10,660 nt of DNA from Candidatus Njordarchaeota archaeon (GTDB lineage: Archaea; Asgardarchaeota; Njordarchaeia; Njordarchaeales; JAHKLH01), in NCBI GenBank assembly GCA_029856635.1, contig JAHKLH010000037.1, forward strand, positions 1-10,660, in the 5' to 3' direction. Shown here piece after piece: positions 1 through 7,118 of the stretch. The notes below the pieces were generated by a model. That model was not told the DNA's origin and searched no databases. It worked only from the letters and a program-made list of their open reading frames with translations. A program made the translations under genes and the position numbers. Position 1 is the stretch's first letter. Every line of letters starts with the position of its first letter.

Positions 1-2754
1 ATGCTGTATTTTTTACCACAGGAAAGAGTTAACGAATGGGTTAGTCTTTCAGCAAAAAAACGAATTGACTTACTTCTCTCAGCTCTAGGTCTCTATGAAG
101 TAAAAGAACGCCTTCGTAGGCTTAACGAAAAAATAAAAGAAAAGCGAAAACTGAAAGAAAAGTTGAAGCTTAACTTAACGAAATTAAAGAAGAAGCTCAT
201 CGAGTATGAAAGAGAATTATCTCTCGGTGCGGCGCTTAAGGAGAAGCTTTATAAATACTACATTTTGAAAATCGCGAAAATTAAGAAAGAAATTGGCGAT
301 TTAACGGAGAGATTAATGAAAGTAGAAGACGAAGAGAGAGAATTGCGAGCAAGATATAATGTGTTCATTGAGGAATTGGAGCAGAAAGAAAAAGAGCGTA
401 TGGATATTGATTTACAATTTGCCAAACTTGAACAAAAATTGCTTGAGATTAAAAATAATCGTGTTCGGTGTGATACAAGATTAAAAGAGCTTGAGAAAAG
501 AATTGATACGCTTCAGAGTCAGTTAATTGAGCTAAAAATACAAATGGATGAAATAAGGAAAAAACTAGAACGTATCAAAGAAAAATGGAATATAAAAAGC
601 GAAGAGGATCTGAACAGATTAATAGAAGAAAAGAAAAAAGAAAGAAAGCAACTTCAAGAAGCACTCTTTGAGGATCCAGAGTATCGAAAAATATATCAAT
701 TAGAGCAAGAGAAAAAACGTTTAAAAACAGAAGAGGAAAATTTAAAGAGAGAGAAGCAATTACTTCTGAAAAATTTGCAAGATACATTGCGAATTATTGA
801 TGTAAGTGGTAAATTATATGAGTTAGTGCTAAAATTAGAAGAATTAGCTTATAAGGATCTTCATTTAGCAAACGTGTACGGTCCAGTAGCACTTTTTTCT
901 TATGTTAATCTACCCTCCGATGAACTAGAGGAATGGGCACTAGCAATTGATAAAGCAATTGATGATGAGGTTAAAAGGACTTTCATTGCATTACTTCCAG
1001 AATCAAAAGAAAAATTCCTAAGATTAGCAATGAAAACGAAGGCTAGAAATGTAAATATAGTAACTCTCGTATATAAGGATCGCAAATATATAGATTTGAT
1101 GACAGTTTTACGAATAATTGATCGTTTGATTGATGATTACAGAAACAGAAGAGAGAGGTTAAAAGAGAAAGCTCGTGAAATATTTGGTGCAGATTTTCAA
1201 AGGCTCATTATAGGCTGGGTATGTGACTTGATTACTGCTCCGAGTCCAATAAAGGCACTCATAGAAATGCATTGTTGGGATGTGCCAATAACTACAGATG
1301 AAGAATATGCTCTACGAATTTTGAAAGAACTGCCTGTTAGAAAGGTGGTTACTATTCATGGGCAAGCTTTCATACGAAAATCAACAGCGACTTCAGATGT
1401 CTATTCAATACAGGTTAGTACTCAAAATGTTTATGAGCCTGAAAGTACAATCATATTCAGAGTAAGTGCATACTCTCTTTACCGTTTTAGGGAGACTTTA
1501 GAAAATATTGAGAATAATATTAAAGATATACGGAATCAAATTCGAAAATTAGGCCAACAAATAAAAGCGTTTAGGGCGAAATTACCAGCTCGGATTCTAG
1601 AATTAGAGGAGAGACTGAATAAAATAGAGAAGCAACTTCGTGAACTCTATGAAGTAAAGCATCCTTTCAGAAAACTCTTGGAAAGAACGACGAAATTACC
1701 TATCGAAGAACAAAAAGTACGTGAACTTTTGACAAATTTTCAAAAAGAATACGAGAAAATAATTGCGGAAAAAGCAAGATTAGATGACGAAGAAAGAATT
1801 ATTGAAATAAAGATGAAAGAACTAGAGAAGAGAAAAGAGGAAGTTCTTGAACGAATAGGAGAACTTAAGATGAGATTAGAAGAGTTAAAGAAAAAACTTG
1901 AGGAAATACCCCCGCAAATTAAGTTCGTCAAAAAAATAATTGATGAAAAAACAAATCAAATCTCACAGATTAAGAAAAGAGTTTTTGCATTAATTGAGTT
2001 ATTGAAGAGATATGGTGAATATTCTCAAGGCAAAAACACAGAAGAAATCTTCCACGAAGAAGTTGAGAAAAAAGCTGAAACTATTTCAAAAGAATTACCA
2101 ATTGAGCAAATTGATGCAGAATTAGCAGTACTTGAGAAGTATCTCGAAGATTACACAAAAGCTCTTTATAATCTGGAGAGCAAATTAGAAGAAATAACTG
2201 AACTCAAAAAGAGAATTGATGAAAAAGAGAAGGAATTACATAAGGCGGAAGAAGAATTAGAAAAAATTGAGGAATTAAGCAAAAAAGAAATTCGTCAACT
2301 AGTAAACGAAATCTTAAGAAAACTTTCAAGGGCGAATGAATACTATAAACGACTGTTAGAAACAATTAATGCGAGAGGATTCATAACAATACGTGGAAGC
2401 TCTTTAGAAAATCTTTTCTTACATATTACTATTAATCTTCATCGAGAGAAACCAGAGGACATTAATAGTGGTGGCTTTAGTTCAGGAGAGAAAACAACAG
2501 CAATAATGGCATTCATTCTAGCAATGTTTTTGGCCTCACCGGCTCCAATATATATGTTTGATGAATTCGACGTATTCCTAGATGACCGTAGTCTTCAAGA
2601 AGTTTTAATAATGCTTCGGTCAGCGCTCAAAGATTTTCAGGGACTAATTACTACAACACATCGAGAGGAAATAATTGCATCAGCAGACAAAGTTTTCTAT
2701 CTCGAATATGATGAAAATGAATTGTGCACTAAAGTATATGAGATCGAGACTTAG
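1..2754 (+). CDS. SMC-family ATPase, Smc5/6-like (5' partial)
   Basis: The visible 917 residues are a split ABC-ATPase head around two long coiled coils and a hinge. Residues 1-15 (FLPQERV, then an LS-x-K-x-R helix) match the segment after the Q-loop in SMC proteins and are closest to eukaryotic Smc5. Coiled coil runs roughly 40-280 and 500-785. A globular hinge lies at about 290-495, opening with VYGPVA. The C-terminal head has the signature FSSGEKT (826-832), Walker B IYMFDE (850-855, D854/E855), a D-loop around D861 and an H-loop near H887. There is no CxxC zinc hook, so it is not Rad50. The Walker A half must lie upstream of the window; the first ATG is probably internal. Adding about 130 missing residues gives roughly 1,050 aa, a normal SMC size. 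It likely dimerises at the hinge and entraps DNA with the two small downstream proteins. SMC membership is firm; the Smc5/6 affinity is from remembered motifs. Confidence 0.9.
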   Translation: MLYFLPQERVNEWVSLSAKKRIDLLLSALGLYEVKERLRRLNEKIKEKRKLKEKLKLNLTKLKKKLIEYERELSLGAALKEKLYKYYILKIAKIKKEIGDLTERLMKVEDEERELRARYNVFIEELEQKEKERMDIDLQFAKLEQKLLEIKNNRVRCDTRLKELEKRIDTLQSQLIELKIQMDEIRKKLERIKEKWNIKSEEDLNRLIEEKKKERKQLQEALFEDPEYRKIYQLEQEKKRLKTEEENLKREKQLLLKNLQDTLRIIDVSGKLYELVLKLEELAYKDLHLANVYGPVALFSYVNLPSDELEEWALAIDKAIDDEVKRTFIALLPESKEKFLRLAMKTKARNVNIVTLVYKDRKYIDLMTVLRIIDRLIDDYRNRRERLKEKAREIFGADFQRLIIGWVCDLITAPSPIKALIEMHCWDVPITTDEEYALRILKELPVRKVVTIHGQAFIRKSTATSDVYSIQVSTQNVYEPESTIIFRVSAYSLYRFRETLENIENNIKDIRNQIRKLGQQIKAFRAKLPARILELEERLNKIEKQLRELYEVKHPFRKLLERTTKLPIEEQKVRELLTNFQKEYEKIIAEKARLDDEERIIEIKMKELEKRKEEVLERIGELKMRLEELKKKLEEIPPQIKFVKKIIDEKTNQISQIKKRVFALIELLKRYGEYSQGKNTEEIFHEEVEKKAETISKELPIEQIDAELAVLEKYLEDYTKALYNLESKLEEITELKKRIDEKEKELHKAEEELEKIEELSKKEIRQLVNEILRKLSRANEYYKRLLETINARGFITIRGSSLENLFLHITINLHREKPEDINSGGFSSGEKTTAIMAFILAMFLASPAPIYMFDEFDVFLDDRSLQEVLIMLRSALKDFQGLITTTHREEIIASADKVFYLEYDENELCTKVYEIET

Positions 2755-2762
2755 GGGGTGAT
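2755..2762 (+). promoter_or_regulatory. Strong Shine-Dalgarno with no start codon at normal spacing
   Basis: GGGGTGAT directly after the SMC stop matches the archaeal 16S 3' end well. The next usable ATG of the downstream gene is at 2801, 38 nt away. At the expected spacing, codon 2768 in that frame is ACG. The ATG at 2761 overlaps the site and is in another frame, giving an 11-codon ORF. Confidence 0.55.
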
Positions 2763-2800
2763 GAAAAACGGAAAATATTGTACAAAAGAAAATTGAAAAG

Positions 2801-3442
2801 ATGATTTTAGAGATTATTCGCCTAATAAAAGAGTACAAAGTAACACCTAATGAAGCACTACTTCAAAAAATTAGTGACATTTTATCAAATCTTATCGAGA
2901 ACGAACAGCATTTACTGCTACTTATACAACAAATGCCAGACAAACTTATTCTCCTTTTAGAGCAATTAAGAGATTTTATTGAGACGCGATGGAATTATCT
3001 TTTGATGACAATTCGAGCAATTGAGAATATTCTAAAGAAAACCAAATTAAGTCATCAACTTTTACTTGAGGTAATTTTATCTGGAAACTATCCGATAGGC
3101 GACTTAGTAGAAGTCATGGGTATAACACATTTCGCATACAGAAAGGCTTTATTGGAATTCAAAACCAAGACCAAGAAGAAGCAGCAAATACGACAGATAA
3201 AAGTATCACGGCTTGATAAATATGTTTTGCAAAGGCTTGAACAATTTAGAGAATTAAAACAAGACTTTGAGAAACTTCTAGTAAACATCGAGCATGCAGA
3301 CATGAACAGCTTAGTTAAACTTCCCGGGTTTGCTAAGCATTTTTCTCGTGAAAGGATAGCAGCAATCCTTAAGTTAGTTGTTGATGGGGAATTTTTGATA
3401 GAAAGGTCAGGGGAGAAATTGTATGTCAAGAAACGAAGATAA
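2801..3442 (+). CDS. Candidate kleisin subunit of the SMC complex (213 aa)
   Basis: I do not recognise this protein by family signature. It is almost entirely predicted helix, with a leucine-rich N-terminal half (about 1-85) and a possible helix-turn-helix at 86-120. A basic linker follows around 120-135, then a helix rich in charged residues. The last ~48 residues end in helix RIAAILKLVVDGEF and a short strand (LYVKKR), as in the C-terminal winged helix of ScpA/Nse4 kleisins that caps an SMC head. It sits 46 nt after the SMC stop and overlaps the next gene by 20 nt, the usual place for SMC partners. The start is uncertain: ATG 2801 has no good ribosome site, while a strong one at 2755-2762 points to initiation near 2768 and about 11 more residues. 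It could instead be a second KITE-like or unrelated winged-helix protein. The kleisin role is inference from context and the C-terminus. Confidence 0.6.
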   Translation: MILEIIRLIKEYKVTPNEALLQKISDILSNLIENEQHLLLLIQQMPDKLILLLEQLRDFIETRWNYLLMTIRAIENILKKTKLSHQLLLEVILSGNYPIGDLVEVMGITHFAYRKALLEFKTKTKKKQQIRQIKVSRLDKYVLQRLEQFRELKQDFEKLLVNIEHADMNSLVKLPGFAKHFSRERIAAILKLVVDGEFLIERSGEKLYVKKRR

Positions 3443-3980
3443 AGAACTTTGTTTTAAACTAGCAGGTGCTTTGATTCTTTCAAGAAAATATCGAAGCAAG
3501 GGAGCTCCTCTCTCAAAAGTTAGAGAGATTTTCAGAAAATTCGGGATAGATCTTGATATAGGACTAAATGAATTAAAAAAACGTTTTGAAAGCATTGGGC
3601 TCAAACTTGTTATAATCTCAGAAAAGAAGGAAAAAGAATTTCAAAGGGTCTTTGCGGTAATAGATCCAATGCTGAATTTGGAAGAAGCAAAACCATATAG
3701 TCGTGATGTATTAACAGTTTTAGCATTTATCTACAATCTTGAAGAAGACGGCCAAGTATCAATACTAAAATTAACTGATGCATTGAAGGGAGTATTAAAA
3801 GAAGAGAAATCTATTAAGGACATCCTAACTAGAGCGATATCACGCTTAAAACATGACAATATAATCAAAGTCGAAAAAGGAATTATTATTCTAACACCAA
3901 TTGGAAAAGCAATGAAACCGCCTCCAGATGTTCTGGATAGGATTTTAATAGAAACTCTTGTCAAGGGTGCTAAGAAATGA
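3423..3980 (+). CDS. Candidate KITE (Nse3/MAGE- or ScpB-like) tandem winged-helix protein (185 aa)
   Basis: The protein divides into two winged-helix-like units, roughly 10-80 and 93-168. The first ends in a strand-rich segment (GLKLVIISE, then RVFAVID). The second opens with the hydrophobic helix DVLTVLAFIYNLEEDG and ends with a wing reading VEKGIIILTPIG. This order and spacing resemble KITE proteins, and the phrases resemble the MAGE homology domain of Nse3. KITE proteins bind the kleisin linker and DNA in Smc5/6, MukBEF and Smc-ScpAB complexes. ATG 3423 is preceded by AGGGGAG with 7 nt spacing, inside the end of the upstream gene (20 nt overlap). The stop overlaps the primase gene start as ATGA. 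This coupling argues for fixed-ratio synthesis. Assignment rests on architecture and neighbourhood; a transcription-factor-like winged-helix protein is the alternative. Confidence 0.6.
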   Translation: MSRNEDKELCFKLAGALILSRKYRSKGAPLSKVREIFRKFGIDLDIGLNELKKRFESIGLKLVIISEKKEKEFQRVFAVIDPMLNLEEAKPYSRDVLTVLAFIYNLEEDGQVSILKLTDALKGVLKEEKSIKDILTRAISRLKHDNIIKVEKGIIILTPIGKAMKPPPDVLDRILIETLVKGAKK

Positions 3981-5281
3981 TTAGATTACCAAAATGGTTT
4001 GTATTTCAAAAAGTAACAAAAGAAGTTTCGCCAGAGGAACTCATAATAACTGGGAAGAAAAGGATCGACTTTTTACTTTTTGCTTCTGAAAAAAACTTAG
4101 AAGAACCCGACGAAAATCATATTATTGGTCACATGGCACTTAGGATAACTGCAGCATTTTCTGACAATGCATTGTTTTTGTCTTGGTTTATTGAGAGAGA
4201 GGGAGATGTATTCAGTATGTACTTTAAGAAGGCTTCGCCCGACGAAAGAGAAGTAGTGATTAGGAGCTTATTTCCAGATATACTAATTGGCTGGCAGGAG
4301 ATAGCGTCAGAATTAATGCTAGATCGAAACCTAATATGGCAAGAACTTAGTCACATTCTTTCACAGAAAATAGCATTAAGAACACAACAACATAGTCTAC
4401 GTCGTGGGGAATTACGAAAGCTCTTCGAAGAATGTTACGAGAGGGGAAATTTAATTGCAGTTAAATTCTGGCTTTCTCCAACAAGTCTTTTTTCGATGGA
4501 TGGTATATTATTGAGAGGTTGGTTAATTTTGCCTTATAGCAAAATATACCAAATTGCAAAAAGCAGATTTCAGAGATTGCTCAAAGAAAAAATTGACGAA
4601 ATAAAATACAAGAAGGTGCCAGATGAAAAGAGCACAATTCTGAAGCAAATTGCTAATGCACTTGCAGAATATTGGAAAGAGAAACGGGCTAAGAAAATAT
4701 TGCCAAAACCTATGGAAAAATTTGCAGGAAAACCATGGCAACGAGAAGATTTATTTCCACCATGCATGAGAATACTACTGGAAAAACTCCGAGCAACTGG
4801 TTATTTAACTCACGGAGAACGACTACAGTTAGGCTTATTCCTTAAATGGTTGGGAATGCCACTTGAGGAGCAATTGAAGTTTTGGTATAGTTTCGCTGTT
4901 GATAATGTTGGAATGACATGGGAGGAATTTGAAAAGAAAGGAGGATACTATATAAAGCACATTTATGGATTGGTTGGGTCGCGCAAAAATTATCAAGCAC
5001 CAAAATGTGAGACAATAATTAATAGATATTTTTGCCCGCTTAAACACATGAAGGTCGATGAAGTCATGGGGATTCTAAAAACGTTTGTTCCAATGACCCG
5101 TGAGCAAGAATCATACCTAAGAGATCTGATAAGAAGAGGTGACGCGCAAAAAGCATGTTCTTTCATACTAAGCTTGCTTACAGGAAAGAAAATCTTAAAG
5201 CCAGTTGTGCATCCTTTATGGTTTTTCAGAATCATGTACAAACATGAGAAGGAATTAAAGAAACGTGAAAAAAGTGCATAA
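3977..5281 (+). CDS. priL: DNA primase large subunit PriL, eukaryotic PRIM2-like
   Basis: PriL pairs with the catalytic small subunit PriS to make replication primers and carries a 4Fe-4S C-terminal domain. Here the C-terminal domain starts at FPPCMR (C263), followed by LTHGERLQLGLFLK with H279 and R282, equivalent to the template/NTP-contacting H303 and R306 of human PRIM2. The other cluster ligands are C344 (APKC), C353 (YFCP) and C394 (KACSF), and a closing HPLWFF follows. The spacings of 81, 9 and 41 residues mirror human C287/C367/C384/C424. In typical archaeal PriL the last two cysteines sit close together. The N-terminal half also has PRIM2-like phrases (ALRI...WFIEREGD). At 434 aa it is longer than many archaeal PriL proteins. 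ATG 3977 overlaps the previous stop by 4 nt and has GGGTG 7 nt upstream. No priS gene is present in the window. Confidence 0.93.
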   Translation: MIRLPKWFVFQKVTKEVSPEELIITGKKRIDFLLFASEKNLEEPDENHIIGHMALRITAAFSDNALFLSWFIEREGDVFSMYFKKASPDEREVVIRSLFPDILIGWQEIASELMLDRNLIWQELSHILSQKIALRTQQHSLRRGELRKLFEECYERGNLIAVKFWLSPTSLFSMDGILLRGWLILPYSKIYQIAKSRFQRLLKEKIDEIKYKKVPDEKSTILKQIANALAEYWKEKRAKKILPKPMEKFAGKPWQREDLFPPCMRILLEKLRATGYLTHGERLQLGLFLKWLGMPLEEQLKFWYSFAVDNVGMTWEEFEKKGGYYIKHIYGLVGSRKNYQAPKCETIINRYFCPLKHMKVDEVMGILKTFVPMTREQESYLRDLIRRGDAQKACSFILSLLTGKKILKPVVHPLWFFRIMYKHEKELKKREKSA

Positions 5282-5294
5282 TATTGCTTGTAAC

Positions 5295-5303
5295 ATAATT
5301 TTT
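5295..5303 (+). terminator. Possible T-run terminator for the SMC-priL operon
   Basis: The 20-bp gap between the convergent priL and aIF1 stops ends in a run of five T on the + strand. Archaeal polymerase can stop at such runs, but this is a weak example and there is no hairpin. Confidence 0.3.
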
Positions 5304-5682
5304 AGATCGTTTCGATGTTTTCCCCTGGTATGCCAAGGTTTTCAATTAAGTATCTTCTGACTTTCTCTACATGATCACCCTGCAAGATAATGACTAACTT
5401 ATCTTTATACTTCTTGTAAGTACCGCCTGCTGCACATAGTCTCTTAAGTTCGCTTGTTAAACTTTTGAAGTCAATCACCTTTGGATCAAGTCCTTCGACA
5501 ATTGTTACTACATGCCTTTTTTGCCGTGTCTCAGTATATATCCTTACTTTTTGTCCTATCATCGCTAATTGGCGCTCAAAAAACGTAGATGGCGTTGTTG
5601 CTGAATTTAAACCACCTGGCCATGTTAATTCATTAAGGGCCGACATCTCATTTACGCGTTTTTTCTTTTTTCTCTTCGCCAT
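5302..5682 (-). CDS. sui1: Translation initiation factor aIF1 (SUI1 family)
   Basis: This 126-aa protein has a full SUI1 domain at about 46-126: VTIVEGLDP, then AAGGTYK and LQGDHVEKVRRYL, ending GENIETI. aIF1 binds the small ribosomal subunit near the P site and checks start-codon pairing. The usual archaeal N-terminal zinc-finger stretch (CPxCGLPxxLCxC type) is absent. Instead the N-terminus is very basic (MAKRKKKKR), followed by a WPGGLNSATTP segment I do not recognise. The central ACGGT motif reads AAGGT. I chose ATG 5682; an in-frame TTG at 5718 lies in the likely TATA box and can be discarded. A second ATG at 5646 would remove the basic tail. No Shine-Dalgarno is seen, and a TATA-like element about 40 nt upstream predicts a short leader. 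Confidence 0.9.
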   Translation of the reverse strand: MAKRKKKKRVNEMSALNELTWPGGLNSATTPSTFFERQLAMIGQKVRIYTETRQKRHVVTIVEGLDPKVIDFKSLTSELKRLCAAGGTYKKYKDKLVIILQGDHVEKVRRYLIENLGIPGENIETI

Positions 5683-5716
5683 GTTAACAAACCAATGTGT
5701 TATTTCTAAAGAAATC

Positions 5717-5726
5717 AATATAAAAA
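5717..5726 (-). promoter_or_regulatory. TATA-like promoter element for aIF1
   Basis: On the - strand TTTTTATATT lies about 40 nt before the aIF1 ATG. With the usual 25-nt offset, transcription would begin near 5696 and leave a leader of about 14 nt. This fits the lack of a Shine-Dalgarno. The upstream BRE is not convincing. Confidence 0.42.
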
Positions 5727-5848
5727 TTAAAGTTTAATTCTTGCGTGTTTCCTACAAATGGCACTAATTTTATTTTGAAAAATCATTATTTGGAGCATCT
5801 TGTAGTTGAATATACACTAAGATATATTCTTATTGATTAGGCTTATAC

Positions 5849-5860
5849 AAAAATATTTTT
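5849..5860 (-). terminator. Probable terminator of the TFE-beta/trm1 operon
   Basis: The perfect 12-bp palindrome AAAAATATTTTT lies 13 nt beyond the trm1 stop. On the - strand it gives a T5 tract, which suits archaeal T-run termination. The hairpin itself would be weak. Confidence 0.4.
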
Positions 5861-5873
5861 AATATTCCTTTTT

Positions 5874-7118
5874 TTACACATAAGCTAGAAAAGTAGCATA
5901 AACCTCGTCAATATTAGCATTAGTTTTTATCCCTGTCTCATCAAAGTGAGTTCTGGTTGCAATGTAACCTTTACTTCTCAATGTTTCTATCACTCCATTT
6001 ATCGAGGGAATTGATGTTTTAATTCTGCGTGCTATTTCTCTTAGGCTATAATAAAGGGGTATATGCCTAGATTCAAGCATCCACATTAAATATTTCTCTA
6101 AGAGACGTTTGTTCTGTGCACTGAATTTCATTTGAGGAAGAACTTGAAGCATGTTTCTTACAAAGTTTTCATCGTAAATTTTTCCTACATAGAGTGGGCC
6201 TAATAGCGATAGTTCCATTTTGTCTCTTGGACATTTCCTGGTGTGAGGAATATTACTAAAGCCCTTGTATATTTCAAAATACAAACAAGCGGGACAGAAT
6301 AAAATCCATCCAACTTGATGTTTCCAGAAATCGTTAGCTTTTGTTTTTCCTCTCTCTATTTTCACTGCGACGCGAACGAAATTGTGTGTTGCTAATGAAA
6401 ATAAGGGGATGATGCTTCTTGATATTTTGGATGCCTCATGGCCTATTGCATAAAGTAAAACGCGAACTCCAATTTCTCGTGGGAATGGATTGATAATTAC
6501 GTATGATCCGTATTTTCGCATACATGCATCCGGATATTTACCATATAAGCAACTGGTGTCCGTTGCGGTTACTATAAGCATACCGCCTATTTTTATGCAT
6601 CTTATTGCATCGAAAAGAAATGGTGCTGGTGTGCCGGCTGGATCTATTTCAATTATATTCGGGCATAAATTTCTGAGCCTAAGACTATTAAACAAGTAGT
6701 TTGCATCAGTGTTATAAATTTCCACATGGGGCGTATTATTAAAGAATTCTTTTTTGTTTATTTCCATGAGTTTGGCGGCGAAAGGATTCGCATCATTTAA
6801 AATAATCCTTAAGGTCTTATTAACCTTTATTTCATTCAAAACTCTAAAGCCTCTTATTCCCGTTCCAGCCATGGCCTCTAAATAAATCATGTCGTTAATT
6901 ACGGAGTCACGAATGAAAGCAGATACTATTAGCACGGTGGTATCTCGAGAAAGTTCCGCTTGTGGATTGTAAAACACCGGCAAAGATGTTGGAATATATT
7001 CGCTGCGATTCCTTACGTATTTTTCAATATCGGGAATGTAGACAGTGGTCGAGCCTTCTCTTACTTCTCGAAGAAAAAGTCCATCAACATTTACTCTCTT
7101 ATTCAGGAACACTGGCAT
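5874..7118 (-). CDS. trm1: tRNA (guanine26-N2)-dimethyltransferase Trm1
   Basis: Trm1 uses S-adenosylmethionine to make m2G/m22G at tRNA position 26. The family opening VREG (19-22) is followed by VFYNPQAELSRD (48-59), SAM motif I EAMAGTGIRG (81-90), NDANP (108-112) and the catalytic-site IDPAGTPAPF (158-167). ATDTSCLYG and CMRKYG follow. A zinc-binding region has C275, C278 and C296, but the expected fourth cysteine is D299 (CPRD). The C-terminal winged-helix part ends in the family phrase THFDETGIKTNA. I chose ATG 7118 (414 aa) because AGGGAT lies 4 nt upstream and the family motif then starts near residue 19. An in-frame ATG at 7256 would add 46 unrelated residues overlapping the upstream gene. 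The remaining overlap with TFE-beta is 20 nt, implying translational coupling. Confidence 0.95.
   Translation of the reverse strand: MPVFLNKRVNVDGLFLREVREGSTTVYIPDIEKYVRNRSEYIPTSLPVFYNPQAELSRDTTVLIVSAFIRDSVINDMIYLEAMAGTGIRGFRVLNEIKVNKTLRIILNDANPFAAKLMEINKKEFFNNTPHVEIYNTDANYLFNSLRLRNLCPNIIEIDPAGTPAPFLFDAIRCIKIGGMLIVTATDTSCLYGKYPDACMRKYGSYVIINPFPREIGVRVLLYAIGHEASKISRSIIPLFSLATHNFVRVAVKIERGKTKANDFWKHQVGWILFCPACLYFEIYKGFSNIPHTRKCPRDKMELSLLGPLYVGKIYDENFVRNMLQVLPQMKFSAQNKRLLEKYLMWMLESRHIPLYYSLREIARRIKTSIPSINGVIETLRSKGYIATRTHFDETGIKTNANIDEVYATFLAYV

Larger units (their letters stand above)
5683..5873. other. 191-bp intergenic region between aIF1 and trm1
   Basis: This is the longest gap in the window. 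It is AT-rich and holds the aIF1 TATA-like element, an imperfect 9-bp stem (5752-5760 with 5796-5805) and an AT palindrome near the trm1 end. I see no tRNA fold, C/D-box pair or small ORF with a ribosome site. Confidence 0.6.

Noticed and set aside
1..2754. Rad50 or RecN instead of SMC
   Set aside because: There is no zinc-hook CxxC; a large globular hinge sits mid-protein and the head motifs read as SMC.
3088..3429. 113-aa reading frame on the - strand
   Set aside because: It is a shadow of the kleisin-candidate gene: serine/phenylalanine-rich, no ribosome site, no motif.
5683..5718. Longer aIF1 starting at TTG 5718
   Set aside because: The TTG lies within the likely TATA element and has no ribosome site.
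5465..5737. 90-aa reading frame on the + strand
   Set aside because: It is antisense to aIF1, whose SUI1 domain is clear.
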